Positions 1 to 13,100 of a stretch of 64,000 bases of DNA are shown here, one piece after another. Below the pieces are notes generated by a model. It saw only the letters and a program-made list of their open reading frames with translations, was not told the origin of the DNA and made no database searches. Origin of the DNA: Neovahlkampfia damariscottae (lineage: Eukaryota; Heterolobosea; Selenaionea; Neovahlkampfiida; Neovahlkampfiidae); the NCBI GenBank assembly GCA_016618085.1, contig JABLTG010000017.1, forward strand, positions 62,001-126,000, given 5' to 3'. The position numbers and the translations under genes were made by a program. The stretch's first letter is position 1. Each line of letters begins with the position of its first letter.

Positions 1-380
1 AAGCACAGATTTGAAGTTTTGGTACTTCCATAACTCTTGAATCATTTGTAACTGTACCTACAACAACAGCGATTTTATCTGAAGCTCCTTTTCTGTTTTT
101 CAAGAATTTTGCGATTCTTGCGACTGGAATTGGTCTTTTTAAAGCACGTGTTTGACCTAATCTTTTTAAAACAATTTTGTTAAATTTTGAGTCTGTTCTT
201 CTGACAAGAAATGTGTACAACTAAAAATTATTTTTTAACTTTTTTTTTTTTTTACTTTAATCAATAAACGTGTGTAAATATCTGTAGTTTGTGGTTGTCT
301 TTTTGAACTTGTGTTTCTTCCTCCAGCTACTAAATCAATACCCTTTTTTATTTTTAATGAAGAAAACACTTGCTTACCAT
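1..380 (-). CDS. RPL18: 60S ribosomal protein eL18 (partial, 3' end beyond left edge)
   Basis: Encodes the N-terminal part of large-subunit ribosomal protein eL18. Exon 1 carries only the ATG (380-378). Intron 377-343 is followed by exon 342-256, intron 255-221, and exon 220 to the window edge. The spliced protein begins MGIDLVAGGRN and continues with LYTFLVRRTDSKFN, IVLKRLGQTRA and KIAVVVGTVTNDSR, all close to eukaryotic eL18. Both introns are 35 nt. A CCAAT/ATTGG box at 411-415 lies 30 nt upstream of the ATG. The gene continues past base 1, so about 85 C-terminal residues are missing by comparison with the family. Identification is firm; the single-codon first coding exon is inferred from the GTAAG right after ATG and the AG before GGT. 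Confidence 0.93.
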
Positions 381-2858
381 TTGTACTTTTTTGCTCTAAA
401 AATTGTAGACCAATGAAAAGCTTTCTTTGAGATTTTTATTGTATCTCTTGATTGGTTGAAAATTTATTCTCCGTCAATTTTGAAAAACAAACAGAATTGG
501 AACAAGAAACAGTTGGGATTATGTACAAATGAAGTCTGTTTTGTTATTCTTGGATCATTACCCAGTTTTAAAAATTTTTATTTTTTTTGTTCGGTCAAGG
601 ACAACGTTGAAGAAGGTTGAACTGTTTTCATTTGTTTTTCAGAAGAAAAGAAAAATATAATCTTAATAAACAGAAAGAATAATTTATAACCCTATTTGAA
701 ACCTTTGATGAAAAATCAGCGATCTAATGGTGTTGTTAAAAATTATGAAAGAAAAATCATAGTATTAATGTAGTCTGGAGAAAAATGATAAACAAGTTCC
801 AAATTTAAAGATGAAAAAAAAAATAGAAATGATTTTCTTATTTTCTTGTAGAGGATAGTTTTTTAATTTTGAACTTGGAAAAGGATTTAAGGTAAAATCA
901 AAATGTTAATTTTAATTTATTAAAATAGAATCATCACCAGTTCTTCTCTCCAAACAATTTCAAAAAAAAATTGGAGGTCATTAAATTTACTCTTCAAACA
1001 GAGCTTTTTAGACAACTCGAAAACACAAGAGCCACAGTCGGTCATTCTTTAAGAAAATCAAAGATAATAAAAGAATTTTTTATTACAATTGAAGAAATCG
1101 TCTTTATCATAGATTGAAAATTCAACAATTAAATTTTAATCCATCTGTAAATCTGAACGAATATTATATTTCAAAATTGATATATTTTACTTTAATCCTC
1201 TTCATTTCAACAGCTTTTTTTTTGGTGATAAGACTGAATCAAATTCCTGAACTTTGTCTACAAAAACTTTGCTCTTATGCAAACAAGAACATCTTTTTTT
1301 TTCAAGTAGACTTCATAATCTTTTTTTTTTTTTCAATACCTGACGTATAGGTCACTGATTTTTGAACTTCTGTGAAAGTAAAAATCATTTTCTAATATTC
1401 TTCAGTTTGTTCATATTTGAGTTTGATAAAGTTAAAAAAAGAGTGCAAATCTCAGATTTGTTTTTGTTCATGTTTCTTGTGAGTGTTTTTGTAATTCCTA
1501 TGTCAAAATGGATCTCCAATAAATAAAATTGGTGTATGAATCTATTGCGTAAAATTGTTTTTGGTTTCATTCAAATTTGCAATTCATGCTTTTCGGTTAG
1601 GTTTTCAATTGGCGGGATATTTTTGTCCAATGAGTGAAAGTGAACATTAAATTCTTTAATTGATGGGTGAAGTGAAAGAAAAATTACTTGAAGAACTGAA
1701 CTAAGAAAAAAAAAAACAATTCAAGAAATAGTTATGTTTGCATTAAAAAACGAGTAATTATCAAAACGAAAAATATGCCAAAAAATATATTTTCAAAACA
1801 ATTACAAAATTGATCATATGAAGATTTCACAAACTTATCCATCGAAAAATATTTTCATCTTGATAATGCAAAAGAGGTTTAGGTTGGAAATACAAAATAA
1901 TGAAAAGAAACAAATAAATTTATTTTAATTTGCACCAAATAACTAAATTTATTCTTTCTCCAGATATCAATCTATTAGCACCATGAACCTTTTAAAAAAT
2001 ATTAATTCATTTTAATGATCAAACATGTCATCCAAGATGAATGATTGAATTTCCCACCACAGAGTTATATTCATAATATTCATCATCTTTATCATCATCT
2101 TTGAACCAGGACGGAGCTTGTTCTTCTGAATTCGAACTCATTGCTGAAATGTTCACCCTATTGAACGCTAAAATTGCTATATTTGTGCTATTTTTGATCT
2201 CTATTTTTGGAGATTTTTCGTAGTTCATGCCTCCGAAAAGATCCAGTTTTTCCACCAATAAGAAGTTCATGGTAATTGGAGCTTTTGAAAATTAATTTGT
2301 TGTTGACTTTCAGACGAATGAAAGCATTTTGGAACTAAACATTTAGTCAAACCTAACACATCCAAAACTTCTTGATCTCCTACTGACCTTTTTATATTTT
2401 TTAGATTGAATTGAATACTGAAAGAGTATTACTGTTTATCTATCCATACTGGTAACGAAAAGGATCTGCCACATCATTATAACTATCTCCTGTTTTTAAA
2501 ACTTTTCCATTATGAAACGAAATCCATTTTCCATCAGATATTTTCTTTTCTTCAAGTAATTTCTTCTTCATTGTGAAATATTTTTTTTTGTTTTTGAGAT
2601 ATTTTTCGAAAATAATTCTAAATTTTTAAATATTTCATCCAACCTTTTTGTTGATTTTTATTACAATGAAATAAAACTTTAGTTTGTCATTAGTTTGGTC
2701 AGTATTTCAGAGCAACTGAATAATTCATAGATTTTATTTTTCATTTTTCCTCTTTTTCCAGCCTTCAAATCATAAAACACCACACTTCAAGTGTATTACT
2801 GTCCAAGTCTTGTTTCTTTTGTTTTATCCAATCAACCTTCTTTTTTAATTAACAGAAG
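381..2858. other. Gene-poor region with only doubtful short ORFs
   Basis: About 2.4 kb without a convincing gene. Candidates seen: a + strand ATG at 530 after an ATTGG box near 453, which can be spliced into a ~32-residue peptide; minus-strand 1045-920 (41 codons, starts MTDCGSCVFEL); minus-strand 2228-2028, which starts MNYEKSPKIEI 27 nt after an ATTGG at 2260-2256 and ends in an acidic stretch; and minus-strand 2571-2440 (43 codons, ending DPFRYQYG). None shows a family I know. The first ~50 bases past eL18's box could be a shared divergent promoter. Nothing else stands out apart from homopolymer A/T runs. Confidence 0.5.
2440..2571 (-). CDS. Possible 43-residue ORF
   Basis: ATG at 2571, stop TAG at 2442-2440. 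The peptide reads MKKKLLEEKKISDGKW then SFHNGKVLKTGD and ends PFRYQYG. Amino-acid composition looks like protein rather than random A+T-rich DNA (Trp, Gly, Asp and Pro spread through it), but there is no recognised family, no CCAAT box at the usual distance and no intron to test. It may be a small gene, the last exon of something not resolved, or chance. Confidence 0.25.
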   Translation of the reverse strand: MKKKLLEEKKISDGKWISFHNGKVLKTGDSYNDVADPFRYQYG

Positions 2859-3966
2859 ATGGTAAAAAAGTCGACACTCACACGACCTCTGAAGTCAGTT
2901 AAATTAATGACATGTTTTTCATATTTATGTATTTCATATATCCCAATTCTACTCATAATTGCTGTTCCAGGTATTTAAAAAAAATTAAAACAAAAAAAGG
3001 TATTTATTTATGCACAATCAACGAAAGAGCCATATCCATTCAACTCTACAATGAAAAAATAAACGTAAGCGTAAAATTTTCATTCATTTTTTTTTTAAAG
3101 TTGTGGAAAAACAGAGTCCATGACAAATTTGAAAAAATACAATTTGAAGTTGAAATTGAAGGAAGAAGAAACATTTTGAATCCATCTTCAACAGTAATAT
3201 AAACATATAAATTAATTTCCTCTTGAAAGCCTGACACAATTAAAGATTTTCCAAGAGAAGGAGAATCTATAACTAATTACAAAGCTTTGAAATATGAAAA
3301 CTTGAAAGTGACTTATTTTCAAAACAAAACATATTCAGCAAGTATGAAAAGTAATATAAAGATATCAATGTTCACTAACACAAATCCAACTCGAATTTTA
3401 CTCACAACCCTTCAGCCATTTGAATTTTACAATCAATTTGATTATTATGATGATGATGTTTGTAAGACTTGAAAAAATTGTTAACTTTTTAAGTATGTCA
3501 AAAAAAAGGAGGAGTTCCTGTTGGAGATGGTTTTTGTGAGTATTTTTGGAAATTGAATGGTGTTTGTTTGACGGTCGATATAGAAACATCTAAAATGTAA
3601 GAAAAAAACAAAAAAATTGATAGATTTCCAAGTGGGACATGTACGTCATCAAAATTTGCTGAATATATTTTAATTAATCCAGGAGTTCAACAAAAATTTT
3701 CTTCAGAAGGAAAATTTACTTTAAGGGAAACTAATGATCCTTTTATTTGGTTATCACATACAACTGAAGGAGTTTTGACTTTTGGTGATATCAACTCCAT
3801 GAGTTCAAAAGTAGTTGGTGTCTTGTTAATTGTTACTGGATTGAGTTGGCCTGTTGTATTGTTTATTGTTATGACTGTATTTATTCTCATTGCTATCATT
3901 TTTATTATTATTCCTTTGATATGTTGTGTTATTGGATTGGCTCAAATATTTGCTGTTTTTTTTTAG
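2859..3966 (+). CDS. Six-exon hypothetical membrane protein
   Basis: Exons 2859-2970, 3000-3064, 3101-3193, 3230-3461, 3494-3596 and 3624-3966, joined by five introns of 27-36 nt, give a 315-residue reading frame whose length is an exact codon multiple. Start ATG 2859 follows a CCAATCA box (2828-2834) by 24 nt. One hydrophobic segment lies near residues 17-36, and a long strongly hydrophobic C-terminus (about 265-315) could hold two helices. Between them is a soluble region with a Cys-containing part (LCQKKGG, GDGFCEYFW, NGVCLTVD, GTCTSSKF) that may be disulphide-bonded and outside the cell. I do not recognise the family; location is inferred from hydropathy alone. Confidence 0.75.
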
Positions 3967-4167
3967 TTTTCAAGAATTAAATTATGGATTCTACAAATAA
4001 AATCACTTTTTCGATTTTTTTCTTTCTTCCAAAAATTTAACACCGAAATAATTAGAAAACTCACCATTTATTGGAACAACAGAAAAATTGAAGAAATATT
4101 TTAATCATTTAATTCAACTTTATTTTTCAACGAACAACAAATTTTATTGGTCAACTTATTTGGTCAG

Positions 4168-7100
4168 ATGAAGATACTCACAATTGTTTTACTCATCACC
4201 ACTTTTTTCAATTTTTGTACTTCTGATGTTATTACATGGGGGTATGGAGCAAATGGAAGGCTTGGTATATTTTTTTAAAAATTCATTTTTTTTTTAGGAA
4301 CTTCAAACCAAGCTAATCAACAATTTCCTTTCGCTATTAACTCATCGTTACTTTCTTCCTCAAAGAATTTAAGAAATAAAATTGTAAAAAAAATAACATG
4401 CGGAAACACTCATTGCATCATTTTGACAGGTACATTTTTTATTTTTTTGAAAAAAATAGATGATGGAAATTTATTTGGTTATGGAGGTAATAATATGGCA
4501 CAAACAGGAACCACTGCTTCAACTGTACCAAATAATGTGTTGTCAATTGATAAAGTTCTTGTTGGTCTTTACACTTCAATTTCACCAAGAAGAATAATTG
4601 ATCTGGCTTCAAGCTATGCTACAAATATGATTCTTTTGGATGACAAAACTATTCGTTGTTGGGGTAATTTTTTCATTTTTATCATTAATTTTCCAAGGTT
4701 CAAATTCTAATTCTGAATGTGGAAATGGTACTCAAACTACTTTCCAAGCCGCAAATGATCTTGCTACTACAACTATGTTACAACCTGTTTCTCGTATTTT
4801 TGGAGGTTTTTTTTATTTCTTAACATTTTTCAACAGCTGTTGGAGATAATTTCTATATTATATCAGAAACAGGACTCGTTTTTTCGACTGGAAAAAGCAG
4901 TAAAGGTCAAAGATGTACAGCTTCAACAACTACACCATCACAGTTGGTAATTTCAGGTGTTCTTGATATTGTTGCAGGATATCAAACAGTATTTTTCTTT
5001 ACAAACGCAGAAACTTATGTTTGTGGGGATAACTCAAAGGGTATTTATTCTCTGAAAAAAATTAATTGTTTTTAGGACAATTGGGTCTTTTACTTCCTTC
5101 TAGTTACACCACTCCAACTATAGCAACATCCGTTTTTGGAGTTAAACCATATTTTGTTTCTAATGGATTGGATCATACCATTTACTTAACATCTGACACA
5201 GAAAAAGGTGTTTTGAAGGGATGTGGAGACGGAACACGTGGTCAATTAGTAAGAATCCAATTTTCATTAACTTTTAAAGGGAACTGGAAATACATTGACA
5301 CCACCTATAGGAACATCAGTTCTCGTCAGCAACATGACAGATTTAGCAAATTCCACGATACAATTGATTAAAGCAAATAGATACTTCACTCATGTATTAG
5401 ATTCATCTGAAAGAGTTCATGCTTGGGGTGATAATGGCAACAGTGGCCTCGGAATGGCAGGAGCATCCGCTCTTGTACCTCAAAAATTGCCAACTCTTTG
5501 GGAAAAGCCAATCACCAGAATTGAAGGAGCAGAAACGTCTGTTGTAACATTGTCACGTAAGTAATAAACAAAAATTCATGTTTTCTACAAGCATGTTCAA
5601 GTGGTGGTATATTCTCAGTTGATTGCATCTGTGAAGACGTAGATGATCATCTCATTCAAAAAGTTCTAAAAACTTGCAACACACCTGGTTGTCAAAGTAT
5701 AACAGGAATCAAATTTGATTCTGATACAAAATCTGCAAACATCACAGTAGAATTGTTGATGTCAGATTTTGATACAACAGAAAAATATGTGAATATCTCG
5801 AATCCATATGGTGAAAGTACAATTGCTCCAAATCAAACAAGGAATTGTGACAAGTATGTAAAGATACTGGAAACAGATTTGAATTCTCAGATGCTTTCTG
5901 AAGGAATGATTGACTTAATTATAAAACCAAATGATGCAGTTGAAAGAAATTGCTCTGGGAATGTTATCACATCATTGATGACAATAAGATCACTTCCTTG
6001 TTTTAATCTTCCAAATATTTGGTTGACTGGTGATGATACAACGGAACTTGTTAATAACATTCCATTAACACTAGTTGGTATTTCACTTGATCCTGGTGTT
6101 AAGGAAAAAGCATTTAAATTTAACTCTATTTTCTCGAGAATTGATTTTTCAGTTAGAAACCAAATTGCAGATGATTTTTCTGTTGCTTTTTGGTTTAAAA
6201 CTAAATCACCTGAATCTACTCAAACAATTTTCAGTTATACTGGATTAAATAATGAAGGGTTTGGTATGTCTCTCACTGCAGAACCAAATTTAACATTTAG
6301 TATAAAAGGAACAAGCTATACAAGTTCCATTCAACCTACTGACACAATTTTTCATCATTACGGTCTAACATTGGATTCAAAGTTGAATGTCGTAAAAATG
6401 TTTTTTGATGGTGCTTTGGTTTCAACAATTTCTTTAAATTCAAATTATACCATTCCAAAAAATGGAAGAATGGTTATTGGACAAAAGTTTGATAACATCG
6501 CAGTCAAAATCTTTTCAGAGGGATACAATATTAGAGGAGAAATTGATGAGTTCAAATTGTTTACGAAAGTTATCAATAAAGCTAACATGTACTCACTTTC
6601 TCAACAAAGAGATGGCACAAGTCTTTGGAAATGTAATGGGAATGCAAATGATGAACTTGAATTAAACTATGGACTTGTATCTTCTATGCAATATAATTCC
6701 AGTTGGGATTTTAATACTGGTGGACTGGACAAATATATAATGTTTGATCCAATGGCTTCTACAAGATTTCCAACTTCAGATTTCACTATATCCATGTTTT
6801 TCAAAACAAATGCAAATAATGGAAGCTTTTTCTCTTATGGAACTCCTTTATCTGTTAATGCTCTGGCTTTTGGGATTGTTAATGGGAAATACACTTTTAG
6901 GATCGATGGACAAATTATCAACACTGGTATTTCAAATTATGGAATGAACAGCAAATCATTCATTGCTGTGACTTGGAAAAGTTATACAGGAAAGCTTAGA
7001 ATGTACGGAAATGATCATACATTAATTTATGAACATCCAACCCCTGTTGCCAAATTGAAAAAATTACCAAAAGGAGGAACTTGGTATTTTGGACAACTTC

Positions 7101-10100
7101 AAAAAAGAACAGCTCGTTATTTAGATTCTAATATGTTTTACTCAGGAGAAATTGGTCCTGTGGCTCTTTGGAATACTGTAAAAAAATTTGGAAATTGCAA
7201 TGGAAAAACAGATAATGATAAAAACGTTTGCAATGGAAAAGGGTATTGTGTTGATAGTAAATGTATATGTAACAAAGGATATTCAGGGAATAATTGTCAA
7301 ATTGAAGATACTTGTTTTGGGAAATCTTACTCATCATTGGACGTTTGTAATGGTGTTGGAACTTGTGTTTCTGGAAACTGCACATGTATTCCAGGTTATG
7401 CTGGAGATCAATGTCAACATAAAATGGAATTGATATTTTTCATTTCAAATTTATGCAAAGAAAACTGTACAATTGATTTGTCATTTTATTATCCATGCCT
7501 ACTCATTGAAGGTCCTTCTTGTTATTGTGGAATGAACAAAAATGGAGCTTCAATCAAATGTAATGCACAAAATGAAATTGAAATTGTAAATCTATCAAAT
7601 CAAGGTCTGAGTGGTGAAACTAAATCATCATCACTAAAAACTTACACCTCGTTAAAAGAACTGTAAGTGGTTTTTTAACTTAAATTTTATTAGTTCAATA
7701 TCAAATAATCCTGGATTAAATGTGTCCCAACTACAAAACATTCTGAATTCTAATATTGAAAAAATCAATTTAAATGGAATACCTGGATCCTATTCAACAA
7801 CTGAATTAGATTTTTCACCTCAACAATTTCCAAATTTGAAAGAAATAAGAGCAGAAGATTTGATACTTTGCGGTCCATATTTGTGGTCGAAGAATCTGAG
7901 TCTCACCACAAATTTCTCGTCCATTCGATGCAGCAAAGATATACATCCATCATGTGGTAATGAAATTATTGATTAATTTTTTAATTGACAGATGAAATGG
8001 GAACTTTTGATACAGAAACTGTCTTTCCTCCAGAAACAACTCTCCCTACAAGCGATAGTTTATCATTTGACAATCTTGGAGCTTGTTTCAGCAATTCATC
8101 ATATTTACGGTGTATAACGGTCGCAAATGAAACAACTTATGAAACAACACCTTTGTTTGTCAGTTTGGGGTCAAATACTGTTATTTGTGATATCTCAAAG
8201 AACAGAGGTCAAAAATCAGAAGTTTATATTAGTTGGAGTACAAATGGAGTCAGACTGACAAAGAAGAAATATTTTTATATTTTAGAAAAGACATTTATTC
8301 AAACAAAGGAGTTTACTTATACGAATTTAGGAGGAGCTATTAATGCATCTCTCATTTCAAGTTCAAAATATATGGCTGATATTCAAAAATATTTGACCTG
8401 TTCAGTTGAAGCCAATAATACTGGAGTTATCAAAAGATATCCAGTTGACTTCAATGGAACAGAAGATCAGTTCAATTGTTACATTCCAGCAAGTTCTAAT
8501 CATAAGAGCTCATTTGATGATACCCGTTATTTCATAAAGTTTGAATTTGTTAAAGATGGAACAATCACTTCATTGTCAGAATTTGATTCTGCATCTGTCA
8601 TTATAATTGATCCAACAACTGATATTGATGCATCTCCAGGTGTAGTTCCGACAGGTATTTCAACATTAATTGGGCTGATATCTTCCAAATTTTTCAATTC
8701 ATCTGCTCCTTATGGTGATGTTGAAATGTTGATGAGTGTGAACAACACATTTTATGCTACTGAATCTCCTTATTTCAAAGTTCAGAGTTACGGAAATATT
8801 CCATTAGCTTCAATGATGAATTTTTATCAAGGAAAATTTAATTACTTTACCATTGGAACATATTTGACACTTACATCTTTGGAAGGATACAACATTCATG
8901 ATAATTATGTGGGCATCTCTTCTGAATGTATTTATAACATTGATTTTGGAGAAACAGGAACATTTTATGTTTGGATTTATGGATATTCAGATGCACTTCA
9001 AGGAAAAGGGATTCATATTGGATTAGACCATGAACCAGTTTCCAGTGGAAAGAGTTTGTTATTCACAGATATCGCAAATTGGCAGAATACATTGGAAAAT
9101 AACATGACTGCTCATTTAAACATTTCAACAACAGGAAAACACTCAATTTCAATTTGGTTTAGAGATAGAAATGTGAACATTCGGAATCTAATACTCACCA
9201 AGAATGCTGCATTTGTTCCAAGTGGAACATATCCATCAAACACAATCATCAATGAAAATACTTTGAAATCACAAATCCAATTGGATGTAGAAGGTGAAGC
9301 TTCTGCTTCAATTTGGTTTAGACATAATGCTTCAAATGTTTTGTTAAAAGCATCCAAAGATTTTCAATTGGTTACTATCAAACCATTTAATATTCATGAA
9401 TTTCATCCAAAAGGTATTTTCAAAGATATTCCAGTGAACATCACTTTGAAAACAAATACAACAAGTTATATTTCTGATCGAATTTTATACCGTTTTTATA
9501 CTCCAACTGTAAATGCAGCTCAAATTTTAACAAGAGTTGGGGATGATTTTTATATTTCTTCGACTTACACTTTTTCAATATTTACTGAATATTCAGGTTA
9601 TATTTCAGCAATCAACAAGGATTCAAAGATATTCAGTTATCCACAATTGAGCAACTTTGTTGAAGTTGCAGCTTTTGGTTTGTTACATTTTTCTCTAACT
9701 TTTTAAAAGCACCTGTCACATGGAATGGTCATTTTCCTTTCGTAACTGATCTTTTACCTTCACCTTTGAATATATCAATTGCTGTTACTGGAGCTGTACC
9801 TCCTGAAAAATATTTTCATCTTGTTTATTGTCAATATACAAATGAATTGAATGAAACATTTACCACCCCAGCAAAAAGACTATCATCTACTTCAGTTCAA
9901 TGTACTTTGAATTTACCAACAACATTTTCTAGATTGAATTCGGATTTTTTATACATTGGATTATGGGTCAATGCTTCTTCTTCAATGGATACCTATTCAT
10001 TTTTTATTTCAAATCAAGTCTATCATATTCTTTTGAAGCAACCAATGACTACAACATACCCAATAGTTAGATCAACTCAATCATTACAAACTGAATCTTT

Positions 10101-13100
10101 TCTATTGAATATTACTTCAAAAGAATCTATAGGAATTTATAATCCAGGATTCAATACTTTTGTTAAATGGATATCAGATTCAAATGAATACACTTTATCC
10201 ACTTCTTCAAGTGGTGAAACTTTCACTTTGCTTGGATTGACTATTATACTTCCAAGTTTTCCGATCAAGTATCATTTGAAATTTTCTTATTATTGGCATG
10301 GAAATACAATTGAAGTTTTGACTCATGAACGGTATATTACAGAAAATGTCACTGCTATTTCAGAAATATCTTTTTTAAATGCTCCAAGTGTTGATAAAAT
10401 CCCTGTCAAGTTTAAATTATCAAAAAAATTAAATCCTGCATTTAATTATTATATTGAAGATTCCAGAGATTCAAGCATTCAATATTTGAACATGACAACA
10501 GAGACTGATGAAATCACTGGATACTTTAACTCTTCTGTTGAAGAAAACTTCCAAGTTTCAATTAAAGTAGATTCAAATATAACAGAGCTTGTTGAAATTG
10601 TTCCAGAGAAATCAAAATTAGAATTCATTGAACTGAAAACAGAACCAAGATATTTTTCTAATGACATTTCTCCAACTTTCAAATTAATGAATAACAATAC
10701 ACAAAACTATGTCTTTCCTTCAAAATATCTCTCAGCTTTATATTTGGTTGAAATGAATTTTCAAAATACTGACGAATCACTTTCTCATAAAATTTGTAAT
10801 TTGACATCAACTGAATCAATATGTGGAGAATATGCGATAAACACATTTGATGGTTTGAGATTATATTCACCTTCTATATATCTGAACTACATGAGTGAAG
10901 GAAGACAAACTTTGATTCATTCAACAAATGCGATATTTGGATTTCAAAAATCTTCAATCATCAACTATGGTCCACTTGCAAGTTTAGAAAGAAATTACGA
11001 AATTTATTTCAATTTTGAAAAAACTGTATTCAAAATTGATGCAGATGCAGAAAAGTATATCACCAGAAATTACTTTTGCAATGTTACTGGATCAACTATT
11101 GAATATAATGCAACTCTAATTTCTTCAAATGAACTGTACTGCATCATTCCATATTTTGGAATGGATGAAATTTTGATTGATATTTATTTAAGAATTCCAG
11201 AGATATCTAATGATTCAGTCATTATTAATACAAATACTATCACTGGTTATTTCATGAATCAAGGCAATATTTCATTCACATCACCTTCACAAACTCAGTT
11301 TTTTTATGCAACTGTTGATTCTGATCCTGTGTTTATTTCATTGAATGCAACTATACCAGCTGCACTTTTGAGTAAAGTGGTTTGTTATGCAGATCAAATA
11401 TCAGGAACTTTATTGCTTTCAACTGTCAACAACATGACATATCACTATCGTTGTACTTTTAATTTGCCAAGAGAAAAGTCAGGATTAAGAAAAATTGGAA
11501 TGTATTTCACTGATGATGATGATGGATATCATGCTAAACCATTTTTAGTTTCTGGAAATAATTTAAATTTAACATTTGTCGGTAAGATAAAAAAAACGTT
11601 TAATTCTTCAGCAAATACAACGATCTCTGCAAAAGATCCAGTTGCTAGTGTTTTCAATACATCCGTTTCATTAGACCTGACAACAACATTTTTAATGTAT
11701 GATTACGGTGATGTGAAATATTACTGTTTTTATGGATTGGAAGAAGGAGATATTTATCAATATTCCACACCTGCAAATTTATCAAATTCTATCTTTAATT
11801 GTAATTTGTTTTCACCTGCAATTGTATCATTTCAAGTTTCAATTTGGATGGAATCATTTGGAATTCAAAGAGTTATTGTTAAAGAACCAGTTCAATACAA
11901 ATTCTTGGATGATTTTCTTACTCCAAGTTTTGGTGTTGATTCTGGAAATGAAGAAAAGAAAATCCTGAAATACAACAAGCCTGTGAGTGATATTAAATTT
12001 GCGGTCAATGGAACAGCTATTTTCAATTGTTCTAAAGTTGATGCAGATCTTGTTTGTACTTCACCTGATGTCAGAGGAATTTTAGAACCATTCAAAGCTT
12101 ATGAATTGAATTATACAGAATCTAATAGTCAACTTGGTATTTCCTACATTGTTTATGAAAGAAGAACAATAATTTCAATTGCTCCATCAGTTATGCCTTC
12201 AGTTACAGATCCATTTCCGATGACAATAACTGTAGATAGTGCTTTCACTTTAAAAGAAGGTAATGTAGTGATACAAGTTGGTGTCGGAGTTGATCCTAGA
12301 AGATATGAACTGACCAATACAGGTGCTCCGACGAAAACTATGACGACTTCAGGTGTTTCTTCATTTCCGACTGGAAATTATAGTGTTGGATTGTTTTACA
12401 AAAATTCCCAGTCTTTAGAGCTCAACAATCAATTTCAATTCACTCAATTGGTTCCAATAGACTTTGTTGATAACACAGGAAGTATTTCTTTTTACAATGG
12501 ATCAAATATTCAGTATATAAATACAGAATTGAGAGTATTCATTAAACATTCAAAACCAGTTGATGATAAATTCAAAAAATTTGTAATTTGCAAACTTGGA
12601 ACTGTTGCAGCTACTACTACTGTATTTTCAAATGGTTCTGTTGATGGTTATACTTGCAATTTTAAACATACATCAGCAGGAGTTGTGAATGTGACACTTT
12701 GGTACAGTAATGAAAATACGAATGATGGCGAGTTCAAATTAGCTCAAAATGGACTACCAATTGTTTTTGTTGAACAAGTTACTGCAACGGATGTTGATCC
12801 TTATGTTTCTGCAATCACGGATACGTCATTTTTCAGCATTCAATCTTTTGTTTTTACAACAGCAGATACAAAAAATGATGTCTATGGAACTCAGGTTTCG
12901 TATCAATGTGCATATGAAAATCAAACCATCTTGGCAACTAAAAAAGATGCTGATTTTGTTTGTGAAATTTCGACAAATTATGGCACCACAAGGGAAGTTC
13001 AAATCTCTTTGCATATTGTATCGGTACTAACAGGTTATCGATTGAATTTCACATCAAATACAAAGCCTTTCTTATTTTATGGTAAATTAACTATTTGTTT

